From Rhizosphaericola mali (GTDB lineage Bacteria > Bacteroidota > Bacteroidia > Chitinophagales > Chitinophagaceae), in assembly GCF_004337365.2 (NCBI RefSeq), contig NZ_CP044016.1, positions 2,170,001 to 2,234,000 of the forward strand: a stretch of DNA of 64,000 bases. Reading direction: 5' to 3'. A model generated the notes under the pieces. The model saw only the letters and a program-made list of their open reading frames with translations. It ran no database searches and was not told the origin of the DNA. The position numbers were made by a program, and so were the translations under genes. This document shows, one piece after another, positions 26,284-35,670 of the stretch; within the stretch, counting starts at the first letter, position 1; each line of letters starts with the position of its first letter.

Positions 26284-27498
26284 TTAATTTCCTCTCGCCA
26301 ATCTAGACAACAACAAACTTTGGAGTTGAGTGAGTTTTTGGTTTTGGGTTTCGTAATTTTCCTTTAAGTCAAAATCTGGAAAAATCACAGAATTGAATTC
26401 TTTATGGATTTCTTTATTAGGTACTAAGCATTCCATTTTAGTAAGAATATTTGCATTTGCTTGTGGTTGTGCGGAACCTTCAGCATTATTTAATACAAAG
26501 TATTTATAGTTATCTGATATAATCAGGCAATTTAAATATGAAATAAATTTTTCATTATTAGGTTTTAACCTTACAAGAAATGAAGCAAATACACTTTTAG
26601 GGAAACTCCTCCAAATCATTTTACCATATCCAACATTTGCCCCTGTTCTACTTATTAATATATCACCAAATTCAACTAAATATTTACTAATCTCTTTATC
26701 ATTGATATTACAAAAAGGAACACTCTCCCAATCAATATTGCTATTAACAACGTCTGTAATTCTCAAAAATTTGGCCGAACCGTTGTTTGGATTTGCAATA
26801 TCAGTAAATCCGTACTGCGTAGAAACCAGATCTGAAACCCTTCCAACCTCCCAGCCTTCAGGAATTTCTTTTTGCAATTCTTCGTTGAAAACCATTTTTC
26901 CTCCTGAAGATTTGTAAGGCTTTCCCTCTTCATTTGGAAACTCAAAATCCACAAACCAATGGTTGTACAAAGCTTGTGCAGTAGCTTCTAGTTTTTCGCA
27001 AATTTGCTCGTTGACTTTTATTTTGTTAGCCACCGATTGGTATTGATCAACTATTTTGTGCTGTTCTTCGATGCTGGGAACTGGAAGTTCCACTTCGCAC
27101 ATCTCTTCCCAATCAAAAGATTCCCTTGTACTTCCGTGAGAATGAAATCGAGCATACCGATCAAATTCTGGACGTGAAAACCACATCATCAAATACTCTG
27201 GCAATAGCGTTTTTTCATCTATTACTTCAAAAACAATATAAATCTGTGAAACCAATGCTTTATCATACTCTTCTGATATAGCTACAGAAAGCCTATCACC
27301 ATTTCTTGAAGTTACTGTACCATAAGCAAATTGCCTTTTCTCAATTATTTTATAAGTTGACATATCCGTTCCAACTATATTGGCAATGGAAGGAATCATC
27401 TTCTTCGTATTACTAACACCAAGTAGCGTTTGAATATCTAAATCTTTATTGCGCACATTTACTTGCCGAATAAATTCGCCTAGCTTTCTATAACTCAT
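26284..27498 (-). CDS. hsdS: Type I restriction-modification specificity subunit
   Basis: A 404-residue HsdS with two target-recognition regions and conserved helical spacers. First half: TRD1 to ~140, ending LPVPSIEEQHKIVDQYQSVA, then the central spacer NEQICEKLEATAQALYNHWF. Second half: TRD2 with GDILISRTGANVGYGK (~290-305), then a C-terminal coiled spacer (LKENYETQNQKLTQLQSLLL). It reads the bipartite DNA target for both HsdM and HsdR. Its start overlaps hsdM's end by 11 bases, so the two are coupled. The recognition sequence cannot be predicted from here. Confidence 0.92.
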   Translation of the reverse strand: MSYRKLGEFIRQVNVRNKDLDIQTLLGVSNTKKMIPSIANIVGTDMSTYKIIEKRQFAYGTVTSRNGDRLSVAISEEYDKALVSQIYIVFEVIDEKTLLPEYLMMWFSRPEFDRYARFHSHGSTRESFDWEEMCEVELPVPSIEEQHKIVDQYQSVANKIKVNEQICEKLEATAQALYNHWFVDFEFPNEEGKPYKSSGGKMVFNEELQKEIPEGWEVGRVSDLVSTQYGFTDIANPNNGSAKFLRITDVVNSNIDWESVPFCNINDKEISKYLVEFGDILISRTGANVGYGKMIWRSFPKSVFASFLVRLKPNNEKFISYLNCLIISDNYKYFVLNNAEGSAQPQANANILTKMECLVPNKEIHKEFNSVIFPDFDLKENYETQNQKLTQLQSLLLSRLARGN

Positions 27499-29047
27499 AG
27501 CCCAACTCTTTAAATACGTTTTGAACTTGTTGTTTTAGTTCGGCTTCTTGTTCAAATAAGCTTTGCAAATCGGTTTGTAAAGCCTGCATTTGATTGTTAT
27601 AGTCCAAAGATTCATCTCTATTCACAAACTCAATATATTTACTCGGCACTAAAGAGTAATCTTTCTTACGGATTTCTTCTAAACTGGCCGAATAACAGAA
27701 CTCTGGAATGTTTTCATAATTTTCTTTCCAAGCCTCTTGTTGCCAATTGTGATACGTTGTAGTAATAGTTTGGATATCTTCTTTAGAAAACTGAATGTAT
27801 TTCTTTTCAAAAGGTTCACCTTTTTGGCGCAAATCCATAAACAGAACTTCATGTTGGCGATCACGGTAATGTTTTTCGCCATCGATTACTTGTACATTGT
27901 GAGCCTTTTTATTTCGGTTCAAAATCCAAAGTGTCACCGAAATATCAGTGGAATAAAACATCGCTCTCGGCAAAATAACAATCGCTTCTACCAAATCATT
28001 TTCCAAAATCTGTTTACGTATTTCGTATTCGTCACCACTACCACTTAACGCGCCGTTTGCCAAGATAAATCCTGCCACTCCGTTTTGCGATAGTTTGGAA
28101 ATCATATTGAGAATCCAAGCGTAATTGGCATTGGATTTTGGCGGCACTTTGTAACCTGCCCAACGCGGATCATCGGTCAATTCGTTTTCGGCACGCCAAT
28201 CTTTTAAATTAAATGGCGGATTAGCCATAATGTAATCGGCTTTCAAATCTTTGTGCTGATCGTCGCCAAAAGTATCGGCTGCTTTCAATCCCAAATTGGA
28301 TGAAATCCCTCGAATTGCCAAGTTCATTTTTGCCAATTTAAAAGTGGTATTCGTGAGTTCTTGTCCGTAAATAGAAATGTCTTTTTTATTTCCTTTATGA
28401 TTCTCTATAAACTTCAACGATTGCACAAACATGCCACCCGAACCGCAAGAAGGATCATAGATTTTACCTTTGAAAGGTTCTATCATCTCCGCAATTAAGT
28501 TAACGATGGATTTTGGCGTGTAGAATTCGCCTTTACCTTTCCCTTCTGCAATGGCAAATTTGGACAAAAAATATTCGTATACTCTGCCTACAATATCCTG
28601 AGATTCATCTTTTAGCGTATCAATATTATTCACCGTATCCAACAAAGCTGAAAACTTGGATTGATCCAAACCTAAACGTGAAAAATAATTGTCTGGCAAT
28701 GCACCTTCCAAAGATTTGTTGGTACGTTCGATGGTTTTGAGTGCAGAATCCACCTTTAAGGTAATATCTTCTTGCTTTGCATTTTCGATGATAAATGTCC
28801 AACGAGATTCTTCAGGCAAATAAAATACATTTTCTGCTTGATAGAATTCTGGAATTTCTAAAAAGTCTTGTTTATGTTCGTTGATAAGCTCTTGTCTTCG
28901 TCTCCAGAATTTATCGTTCGCAAACTTGAGAAATATCAAGCTTAATACAACATGTTTATATTCGGATGGTTCCACAGAACCACGTAGTTTATTTGCAGAG
29001 TCCCAGAGAATTTCTTCAGTGGATTTAGAGGAAGATGCCTTGGCCAT
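27488..29047 (-). CDS. hsdM: Type I restriction-modification methyltransferase subunit
   Basis: A 519-residue N6-adenine methyltransferase. An N-terminal helical domain (LWDSANKLRGSVEPSEYKHV) precedes GEFYTPKSIVNLIAEMIEPF, the SAM motif I DPSCGSGG (198-205) and the catalytic NPPF (276-279). It methylates adenines in the HsdS target to mark self DNA. It is the first gene of the defence operon, so its promoter should lie in the 29048-29442 gap. All motifs intact. Confidence 0.95.
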   Translation of the reverse strand: MAKASSSKSTEEILWDSANKLRGSVEPSEYKHVVLSLIFLKFANDKFWRRRQELINEHKQDFLEIPEFYQAENVFYLPEESRWTFIIENAKQEDITLKVDSALKTIERTNKSLEGALPDNYFSRLGLDQSKFSALLDTVNNIDTLKDESQDIVGRVYEYFLSKFAIAEGKGKGEFYTPKSIVNLIAEMIEPFKGKIYDPSCGSGGMFVQSLKFIENHKGNKKDISIYGQELTNTTFKLAKMNLAIRGISSNLGLKAADTFGDDQHKDLKADYIMANPPFNLKDWRAENELTDDPRWAGYKVPPKSNANYAWILNMISKLSQNGVAGFILANGALSGSGDEYEIRKQILENDLVEAIVILPRAMFYSTDISVTLWILNRNKKAHNVQVIDGEKHYRDRQHEVLFMDLRQKGEPFEKKYIQFSKEDIQTITTTYHNWQQEAWKENYENIPEFCYSASLEEIRKKDYSLVPSKYIEFVNRDESLDYNNQMQALQTDLQSLFEQEAELKQQVQNVFKELGYEL

Positions 29048-29442
29048 ATTTTAAATTATTCTGGATGCCAATTTACAAGAAGAAATATGAAATCTCAACA
29101 AAAAATCACCATTGTCCAATTAAAAATTAAAAAGCAAGGCAAGATATTTAATATTTAAACAAAGACATTACGGAATACCGTAATTTATTATGTTATAGAG
29201 TATCTTCATTTGTATAACTTATTTATTGGCTTTCACTCTATCTTCTATCTTATGGTGCAAATCTTCTAAAGTTTTGTATTATCCTCCTTTTTGTTCATTG
29301 AACTTTTGCATCTCCGATTATGGATTTCTTACATAAAATAGTCCTTATACTTTAACAAATTTTAACGGTACCCACATGTCATCACCTTGTGATTATTCAG
29401 TTTTACTTACCTGAGTTTTGCTTTAGAAGAAAACGGAAAATC
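29048..29442. promoter_or_regulatory. Divergent intergenic region with a palindrome
   Basis: About 395 bases between hsdM (minus) and the HTH gene (plus), very AT-rich. ATTACGG, AATA, CCGTAAT (29167-29184) is a perfect 7-bp-arm palindrome well placed to bind a dimeric regulator of the hsd operon. No clear TAnnTTTG box was found on either strand and no other gene is seen. Confidence 0.35.
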
Positions 29443-29757
29443 ATGGAAGAATACAACCGAAAATTATTAATACTTCATCGTGATGAACTTTTGACAAGAG
29501 GAGATTTGGAAGATTTCAAGATAGAATTACTACACGCTATTCGACAACTTTCCAAGGAAATAACTGGCACTCCTTCGAAGCTATGGCTTAAAAGTTATGA
29601 GGTCAGAGAATTGTTGGGAATTAGTGGACCAACCTTACAGGCGATGCGTGATAAGGGAACAATTCCTTTCACCCGTATTGGAGGTGCTATCTTTTACTAT
29701 CGAACAGATATCGAAAAGATGATGGAACAGTTTAAAAAAAATCCTCTAAAAAACTAG
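29443..29757 (+). CDS. Excisionase/MerR-like helix-turn-helix protein
   Basis: Start chosen at ATG 29443 (MEEYNRKLLILHRDELL). 104 residues. The C-terminal half is an HTH_17 excisionase-type domain: KLWLKSYEVRELLGISGPTL followed by QAMRDKGTIPFTRIGGAIFY and TDIEKMMEQF. Proteins of this kind open the transfer/excision modules of CTnDOT-type elements (Xis2-like). They bend DNA or activate nearby operons. It is followed within 4 bases by a small gene and then the primase gene, so it likely heads an operon. Confidence 0.75.
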   Translation: MEEYNRKLLILHRDELLTRGDLEDFKIELLHAIRQLSKEITGTPSKLWLKSYEVRELLGISGPTLQAMRDKGTIPFTRIGGAIFYYRTDIEKMMEQFKKNPLKN

Positions 29758-29761
29758 CGTC

Positions 29762-29977
29762 ATGAAAAATATTATTCAAAAACATCAAGGATTTGGATGT
29801 CGAATTCCGCCAAAAAAAGAGTTGGTGTTAGTCTACTTTTTACAAAAAGGAGTTCCGCAATTGAATGCTTCCCAGTTTTGGAATTTTATGGAAAGAAACG
29901 AATGGAAAACCAAAAGTGGCACTCCCATAAGAGATTGGAAGAAAGCTGCATTTGACTGGCTTTGTGCTCCGAAATGA
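29762..29977 (+). CDS. Small conserved ICE protein, unknown
   Basis: A 71-residue basic protein with several aromatic residues (FGCRIPPKKELVLVYFLQKG, FWNFMERNEWKTKSGTPIRD, AFDWLCAPK). It starts 4 bases after the HTH gene and its stop overlaps a downstream ATG (29974). It looks like a small DNA- or protein-binding accessory of the mobilisation operon. Not recognised further. Confidence 0.55.
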   Translation: MKNIIQKHQGFGCRIPPKKELVLVYFLQKGVPQLNASQFWNFMERNEWKTKSGTPIRDWKKAAFDWLCAPK

Positions 29978-30990
29978 AACGATTTATCCTCATCAAACAA
30001 TCTCATCTACAAAACAATATAGTTATGCAAAACGAGCAATTCAATTTCAAAGCAGCCAAGGAACAAATAGATTTAGTGTATTATATTGTTTCTTTAGGAT
30101 TTCAATATTCCAAGCAAAATCATCACGACTATTGGTTTAAATCTCCATTACATGAAGAGCATACCGCATCCTTCAAAGTCGATCGAAGGAGGCAAATTTG
30201 GTATGATCATGGAACGGGACAAGGCGGAGACTTGATAGATTTTATCAAGGCATTTCACCGATGTGATTTCAAGGAATCTTTGACAAAATTGCAAGAATAC
30301 TTGGGATTAAATCCTTCTACTATGGAGGCAAAAAATAAACAGAATATCGAGCAAGACAACTTCGAAAATGCAGACAAACATATCCACATTATTGCAGAAC
30401 GTTCCGTCCAAAAATATTATTTGAGACAATATATTCAAAGTAGACATATCTCCATTTCCATTGCAGAAAAGTTTTTGAAAGAAGTAGATTATTCATTGAA
30501 AGAACGAAACTATACAGCCTTAGGATTTGCAAACAATGACGGCGGTTATGAGCTTCGGAACAAATATTTCAAGGGAAGTTCCATGCCAAAAGCGCCAACG
30601 ATTATTTCATTAACTGAAGGTAAAAATGATATTTCACAGCAGAGTTTGAGTGTATTTGAGGGCTTTTTTAGCATATTGTCTTTTCTAGAATTACTCGAAA
30701 AAGACAAACACTTTACGGAAAAACCAGACAGTATTTTAGTACTAAACTCGCTGTCTTTTCTAAATAAATCGCAAGATTTGATTTTGTCTTTTGGTCAAAT
30801 AGATATGTATTTGGACGGTGATACGGCCGGTAAAAAGGCTACCAAGCATGCGCTTTCTTGGAGTGAAAAGATAAGTGACTGTAGTCATTTATATGAAAGT
30901 TTTAAGGATCTAAATACTTATTTGGTCCCTCAGGATTTACAATGCAAAGAGCAGGAAGAACCTAAAATTTCTTATGGTTTACGACGATGA
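29974..30990 (+). CDS. CHC2-like/TOPRIM DNA primase of the ICE
   Basis: Start taken at the ATG overlapping the upstream stop (ATGA); ATG 30025 (MQNEQFNFKAAKEQIDLVYY) is an alternative. The N-terminal half matches the DnaG zinc-binding fold (SPLHEEHTASFKVDRRRQIW, then YDHGTGQGGDLIDFIKAFHR), but the zinc-ligand cysteines are replaced. The C-terminal half is TOPRIM-like: SLSVFEGFFSIL with the Glu, and DMYLDGDTAGKKATKHAL with the Asp-x-Asp. It probably primes complementary-strand synthesis after conjugative transfer. Position between xis-like and mob genes matches Bacteroidetes ICEs. Confidence 0.8.
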   Translation: MKRFILIKQSHLQNNIVMQNEQFNFKAAKEQIDLVYYIVSLGFQYSKQNHHDYWFKSPLHEEHTASFKVDRRRQIWYDHGTGQGGDLIDFIKAFHRCDFKESLTKLQEYLGLNPSTMEAKNKQNIEQDNFENADKHIHIIAERSVQKYYLRQYIQSRHISISIAEKFLKEVDYSLKERNYTALGFANNDGGYELRNKYFKGSSMPKAPTIISLTEGKNDISQQSLSVFEGFFSILSFLELLEKDKHFTEKPDSILVLNSLSFLNKSQDLILSFGQIDMYLDGDTAGKKATKHALSWSEKISDCSHLYESFKDLNTYLVPQDLQCKEQEEPKISYGLRR

Positions 30991-31119
30991 ATCTTTCTTT
31001 TCATCCGCCAATACAGTTCTCAAAAAACATAGTTCAAGAAGTTTTTAAAATAAATTTTTAGGGTGCTTTATGTTACCAATTTCATCAGCACATTTTTCAT
31101 CTGAAAAAAGCTGTATTGG

Positions 31120-31240
31120 AAGCCTTGAATATCCGCGTGGATATAGCAAGTTGTTCAATTGTTTCACAATTGGACTTGCAAGGCCTTTGTTCACTGGAGC
31201 AAAGGCATTAAAAAAGACTTCGGAACTCGTCTTTTTTCTT
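31120..31240. other. oriT: Candidate origin of transfer (oriT)
   Basis: The 292-base gap before the mob genes holds stacked inverted repeats. They are ATATCC-GCGT-GGATAT (31129-31144); GCAAGTTGTTCAATTG (31146-31161) against CAATTGGACTTGC (31167-31179); outer GCCTTG/CAAGGC (31122-31127/31178-31183); GCCTTTG (31183-31189)/CAAAGGC (31200-31206); and AAAAAAGAC/GTCTTTTTT (31210-31237), which may also terminate. Clustered repeats next to the relaxosome genes are what an oriT looks like. The nick site is not identified. Confidence 0.5.
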
Positions 31241-31282
31241 TTGGAATCGTATTTCATTCATTGAATCATAAATGTTTTTTCT

Positions 31283-31678
31283 ATGGAATCATCCCATCCT
31301 GAAAATAGAAACCAGTGGCTTCATATCCGCTTTACTATATCGGAAATGAACTTAATAAAAAAGGCTATTGCATCCAGTACAGAACGCAAAATAAGTACCT
31401 ATGCCCGAAAACTAATACTGGGTCAACCAGTGATTTTGAAAGTACGAAATGCGTCCACAGATGATTTTATTCTGGAGCTAAATACACTTAAAAGAGAACT
31501 GTCCGCCATCGGTAGCAATTTCAATCAAGTGGTCAAAAACATCAACACTTTTAAAGATTCTCCCGAAGGTAAAATTTGGTTTCCGTTGGCATTGGAAAAC
31601 CAAAAAAGGTTAATAGAGAAGACTGGTGTTATACAAGAACAAATCCAACAATTTGCCAGACAATGGTTGCAAAAATAA
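31283..31678 (+). CDS. MobC-type relaxosome accessory protein
   Basis: A 131-residue protein with a ribbon-helix-helix start (WLHIRFTISEMNLIKKAIAS, RKISTYARKLIL). It then has the MobC-family helical tail (ELNTLKRELSAIGSNFNQVV KNINTF), which is close to the family consensus LxxxGNNLNQ. It binds oriT and helps the relaxase melt and nick DNA. Its 3' end overlaps the relaxase start by 16 bases, so both are coupled. Confidence 0.85.
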   Translation: MESSHPENRNQWLHIRFTISEMNLIKKAIASSTERKISTYARKLILGQPVILKVRNASTDDFILELNTLKRELSAIGSNFNQVVKNINTFKDSPEGKIWFPLALENQKRLIEKTGVIQEQIQQFARQWLQK

Positions 31679-33114
31679 TGGTAGGTAAAAATATGAATGG
31701 AGCATTGAACTATAATGAAATTAAAGTTTCAGAAGGGAATGCTGCCTTGTTGCATGCAGATGGTTTTCTGTTACCCAAAGAACAACTTTCCTTCCAAAAT
31801 AAACTATTTGTTTTCTCCAATAGAACCGAGTTAAACGATCGGGCCAAAAGTAACTCTGTGCATATCAGTATCAATTTCGACAAAAAAGACGCGCTAAATA
31901 AAAGTGAATTACTTTCTATTACGGAAAAATACATGAACCAAATTGGATTTAAAGATCAACCTTATTTGCTATATGAACACTTTGATGCAGCTCATAGACA
32001 TGTTCATGTTGTAACTACTAACATTAGATACGATGGCACACAGATACCGATGTATAATTTGGGACGTGACAAAAGTATGAAGGCCTGTCGTGTCTTAGAA
32101 AAAGAATATGGATTAGTCAATGCAGTATCAAAAAAACAAATTGAACTAGAAACCATAAAGGCCATCCCAGAGAAAGTCATTTACGGTAAAAACGAAACCA
32201 AGTCCGCCATTTCTAATACCGTCAGAGCAATTATTAGAGACTATAAATTCACTTCGTTAGCAGAAATGAATGCGGTATTAAAAGGCTTCAATGTGGAAGC
32301 CTACAGAGGAGAGCCTAATAGTAAAATGTTTGAAAAAGGCGGTTTAACCTATCACGTATTGGATAAGAAAGGAAATCATATCGGTGTGCCCATTAAAGCA
32401 AGCAGCATTTACACCAAACCGACTTTAAAAAATATGGAATCTATCTTTCAATCAAACAAAACCAAACAACAACCTTACAAAAATTCATTACAACGAAGAA
32501 TTGACAAGTTATTGCAGACTCCTATTAAAGACCGATTTGTATTTCAGTTAATGTTAAAAAAGCAAGGTGTGGATGTGCTTTTTCGGGAAAATGAATCTAT
32601 GGTTTATGGCATTACGTTTATTGATCATAATACCAAATCTGTATTTAATGGTAGTGATTTAGGAAAAGGATACACGGCTAAAAGAATATTGGAACGTTTT
32701 GCGGAAAGTGGTTCTTTGGAACAACAAAAACAAGAAGACAACTACAATGAATTGAAAAACTACATCCAAAATATAAACTATAAAACAGGTGTACAAAAGA
32801 GTGTAGAACAAATTTATAAAGATGGTTATCAGCTGGCAATAGGACAAAATAGTTTGGGCAGTAATAAATATTATCTGTCCTTTCAGAATAGTGAAAATGG
32901 TGTTCGTGCAGGTAGCATCAACCGTTTTGACCGGTATTTCGAAGAAGGGAATATTACAGAAAAGCTCTGCAATCATCTAAACGAATACCTAATACAAAAT
33001 GGCATACAGCAATTACAACAATACATTCAGAATCTATTTTCAGCACAATCCGATAATTATTTTGGACACATTACTGCCGACAAGAAGAAACCTAAACGTA
33101 AAATTAATTGGTAA
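31663..33114 (+). CDS. Conjugative relaxase (MobB/BmgA-like)
   Basis: Start assigned at ATG 31663 (MVAKIMVGKNMNGALNYNEI), the standard beginning of Bacteroidetes relaxases; the frame is open upstream. The 483-residue protein carries a LNYNE segment with the candidate nucleophile Tyr and the metal-binding triad HRHVHVVTTNIRYDG. The C-terminal ~250 residues are helical and polar. It nicks oriT, stays linked to the 5' end and pilots the strand into the coupling protein encoded 3 bases downstream. Confidence 0.9.
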   Translation: MVAKIMVGKNMNGALNYNEIKVSEGNAALLHADGFLLPKEQLSFQNKLFVFSNRTELNDRAKSNSVHISINFDKKDALNKSELLSITEKYMNQIGFKDQPYLLYEHFDAAHRHVHVVTTNIRYDGTQIPMYNLGRDKSMKACRVLEKEYGLVNAVSKKQIELETIKAIPEKVIYGKNETKSAISNTVRAIIRDYKFTSLAEMNAVLKGFNVEAYRGEPNSKMFEKGGLTYHVLDKKGNHIGVPIKASSIYTKPTLKNMESIFQSNKTKQQPYKNSLQRRIDKLLQTPIKDRFVFQLMLKKQGVDVLFRENESMVYGITFIDHNTKSVFNGSDLGKGYTAKRILERFAESGSLEQQKQEDNYNELKNYIQNINYKTGVQKSVEQIYKDGYQLAIGQNSLGSNKYYLSFQNSENGVRAGSINRFDRYFEEGNITEKLCNHLNEYLIQNGIQQLQQYIQNLFSAQSDNYFGHITADKKKPKRKINW

Positions 33115-33117
33115 AAA

Positions 33118-35055
33118 ATGACCGGAGAAAACGAACAAGGACTTAGGGCGATGCTGGATTTTACCAGACTCCTCAGCATTGCTATTTTGATGATTCATTT
33201 CTATGGGATCTGTCATGGCGCATTTACCCATTGGGGGTGGACAGCTTCTGTTATTGATAACATTGCCCATAATTTTTGGAAGCTGCCCATCTTCAAAACC
33301 GTATTATTTACCAAGCTTTCTGCATTACTTATGTTGGTTGTTTACCTATTTGGCATACAGGGAAAGAAGGATGAAAAGATAAGTATTAAAGCCGCATTGG
33401 CATATTGCATAACAGGGTTACTATTTTATTTTCTGTCCAATTTTCTGTTATATGTTAAAGCAGACCTCATTGAAATATCGCTGTATTATATGGGCATGAG
33501 CGCAGCTGGTTATTTGCTAATGGTTACAGGAGGAACTTATTTATCTAGAATATTGAAACTGAAAATGCGTAAAGATATTTTCAATACGGACAATGAAACC
33601 TTTCCGCAGGAAGAGCGCTTATTGGAAAATGAGTATTCTTTTAATCTACCAGCACAATACCAACTAAACGGAAAACTTAGAAAAAGTTGGATTAACATTA
33701 TCAATCCTTTTCGGGCTGTACTTGTAGCGGGCACTCCGGGTGCAGGTAAAACCTATTTTGTAGTTCGCAATGTAATAGAGCAACAAATCCGTAAAGGATT
33801 TTCGATGTTCCTATACGATTTCAAATACGATGATTTAAGCAAGATTGCTTACAATGCTTTATTGAAAAATTACAAGAATTACAAAGTTCCGCCATCCTTC
33901 TATGTCATTAATTTTGACAATCCTATGTATCGTTGTAATCCATTGGAGCCTGATGCTATGCGGGATATTAGCGATGCCACTGAAGCGGCAAGGACGATTC
34001 TACTGGGACTAAATAGGGATTGGATTAAAAAACAAGGTGAGTTTTTTGTAGAATCTCCTATTAATTTCCTGACTGCCATTATTTGGTTTTTAAAGAAATA
34101 TGAAGGTGGTAAATATTGCACATTACCGCATGCCATTGAAATGATGCAACAAGACTATAATGATTTATTCCCCGTATTGAATAGTGAACCCGAAATTGAA
34201 GTATTAATTAATCCATTTATTTCTGCCTATAAAAATAAAGCCATGGAACAATTGGAAGGGCAAACGGCATCTGCCAAAATTGCCATGGCCAGGTTATCTT
34301 CTCCCAACATCTATTATGTACTCAGTGGCAATGATTTTACTTTGGACATCAATAATCCTGATGCGCCAAAGATTGTCTGCATGGCTAATAATCCAGAAAA
34401 ATCACAAACCTATGGGGCGGTTATTTCTTTGTTCGTATTTAGATTATTAAGAGTCATCTTACAGAAAGGAAGAAATAAAAGTTCACTTATAATAGATGAA
34501 CTACCTTCCATATTTCTAAATGGCATCGAACAGTTTATTGCCGTAGCCAGAAGCTATAAAGTGAGTACAGTTCTATGTGTGCAGGATTTTAGTCAACTAG
34601 TCAAGGACTATGGAAAAGAACTCGCAGAAGTTATTGTCAATATTTGTGGTAATGTGATTAGTGGTCAAGTTACGGGCGATACAGCCAAACAACTCTCAGA
34701 TAGATTTGGTAAAATTGTCCAAGAACGGGAAAGTGTCTCTATCAACAGAAACGATACTTCAGTTAGCAAATCCACTCAATTAGAAAGTGCGATTCCGGCC
34801 TCCACGATTGCTACGCTTAGTTCTGGCGAATTTGTGGGTATTGTGGCAGATAACCCTGAATCCAAAATTGACTTAAAAACATTTCATGCAGAAATCATCA
34901 ATGATCATAATGCTATTGCTAAAAAAGAAAAAAGATTCAAAGAGATTCCTCGAGTAAAGAATATGTCAAATGCAGAAATACAAAATAATTTCACGCAAAT
35001 TAAAAATGATATTGATAAAATTATTGCAACTGCGCAGTCCAAAATAGTTGATTAG
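33118..35055 (+). CDS. VirD4/TraG-family type IV coupling protein
   Basis: A 645-residue ATPase with N-terminal membrane segments (about 16-36, 58-78, 88-108, 120-140). The cytosolic motor has Walker A GTPGAGKT (~205) and Walker B SLIIDELPSIF (~460). The C-terminal segment IPASTIATLSSGEFVGIVAD is typical of MobC/TraG coupling proteins of Bacteroidetes ICEs. It connects the relaxase-DNA complex to the type IV secretion channel encoded by the tra operon near 53-64 kb. Separation of this gene from tra by cargo is notable. Confidence 0.9.
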   Translation: MTGENEQGLRAMLDFTRLLSIAILMIHFYGICHGAFTHWGWTASVIDNIAHNFWKLPIFKTVLFTKLSALLMLVVYLFGIQGKKDEKISIKAALAYCITGLLFYFLSNFLLYVKADLIEISLYYMGMSAAGYLLMVTGGTYLSRILKLKMRKDIFNTDNETFPQEERLLENEYSFNLPAQYQLNGKLRKSWINIINPFRAVLVAGTPGAGKTYFVVRNVIEQQIRKGFSMFLYDFKYDDLSKIAYNALLKNYKNYKVPPSFYVINFDNPMYRCNPLEPDAMRDISDATEAARTILLGLNRDWIKKQGEFFVESPINFLTAIIWFLKKYEGGKYCTLPHAIEMMQQDYNDLFPVLNSEPEIEVLINPFISAYKNKAMEQLEGQTASAKIAMARLSSPNIYYVLSGNDFTLDINNPDAPKIVCMANNPEKSQTYGAVISLFVFRLLRVILQKGRNKSSLIIDELPSIFLNGIEQFIAVARSYKVSTVLCVQDFSQLVKDYGKELAEVIVNICGNVISGQVTGDTAKQLSDRFGKIVQERESVSINRNDTSVSKSTQLESAIPASTIATLSSGEFVGIVADNPESKIDLKTFHAEIINDHNAIAKKEKRFKEIPRVKNMSNAEIQNNFTQIKNDIDKIIATAQSKIVD

Positions 35056-35325
35056 AATTTTTTAAATTACATAATATATGTTTTAAAAATATATCACGTA
35101 TCAGACTTTATCCATAGATAAGGAAGGTAAAAGCTTCAATATTCTCCTTTTTGTCGAAATTCAAATAATTCTGTTAAAAAATAGATGACTTTGGGGATGT
35201 ATTTTAATAATTGATCAGAACTGATAACAATAATATGTTGAGACCATTTAAATCATACTCACCCTTTGTAACTTAAAAAAGTCATTTATATATGATCGCT
35301 TTTTAATGTTACAAAAGGTGATCTA
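35056..35325. other. AT-rich intergenic gap
   Basis: Between the stop of the coupling protein and the convergent XRE regulator pair. No convincing open frame, hairpin terminator or repeat was found. Confidence 0.5.
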
Positions 35326-35670
35326 TTACTGTTTTCCCGGAGAATTACCTTTAATTATTTTTTCTATTTGAGTCTTATCTATGCCCCATATTGAATGATT
35401 ATTATATGTATAAATTGGGCCGCTATGGCTTCCTTGACCTGTATTATAATTGATAGTTTCTGCCATTCTATACATAAATAATTCAGGTGTAATGTTGAAT
35501 ATTTGCCCAAGCTTTTGAGCCAAATCACTAGTAATTTGTTTAGCACCACTTTCAATATCTTCATAATCTGATAGCGGTATTTCTAACTTTTCCGCAATAT
35601 CCTCCGCCTTAAGTTCACAACACTCTCTTGCTGTAATTAAAACGAAATTTGGACCATATGCTATACTCAT
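35326..35670 (-). CDS. XRE-type regulator with C-terminal NYNTG...GPIYxYNN motif (second of pair)
   Basis: A 114-residue protein: an HTH_3 domain (VLITARECCELKAEDIAEKL EIPLSDYEDIESGAKQ) then a short C-terminal region with INYNTGQGSHSGPIYTYNNH. The same motif is in the upstream neighbour, so the two are paralogues. The reading frames overlap by ATGA (35667-35670), so they are co-translated and may form a heteromer. Likely ICE transcription regulators. The C-terminal motif is not recognised. Confidence 0.75.
   Translation of the reverse strand: MSIAYGPNFVLITARECCELKAEDIAEKLEIPLSDYEDIESGAKQITSDLAQKLGQIFNITPELFMYRMAETINYNTGQGSHSGPIYTYNNHSIWGIDKTQIEKIIKGNSPGKQ

Noticed and set aside
31045-31264. 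Overlapping open frames on both strands in the pre-mob gap
   Set aside because: They arise from stacked inverted repeats; no coding signature, better explained as oriT.
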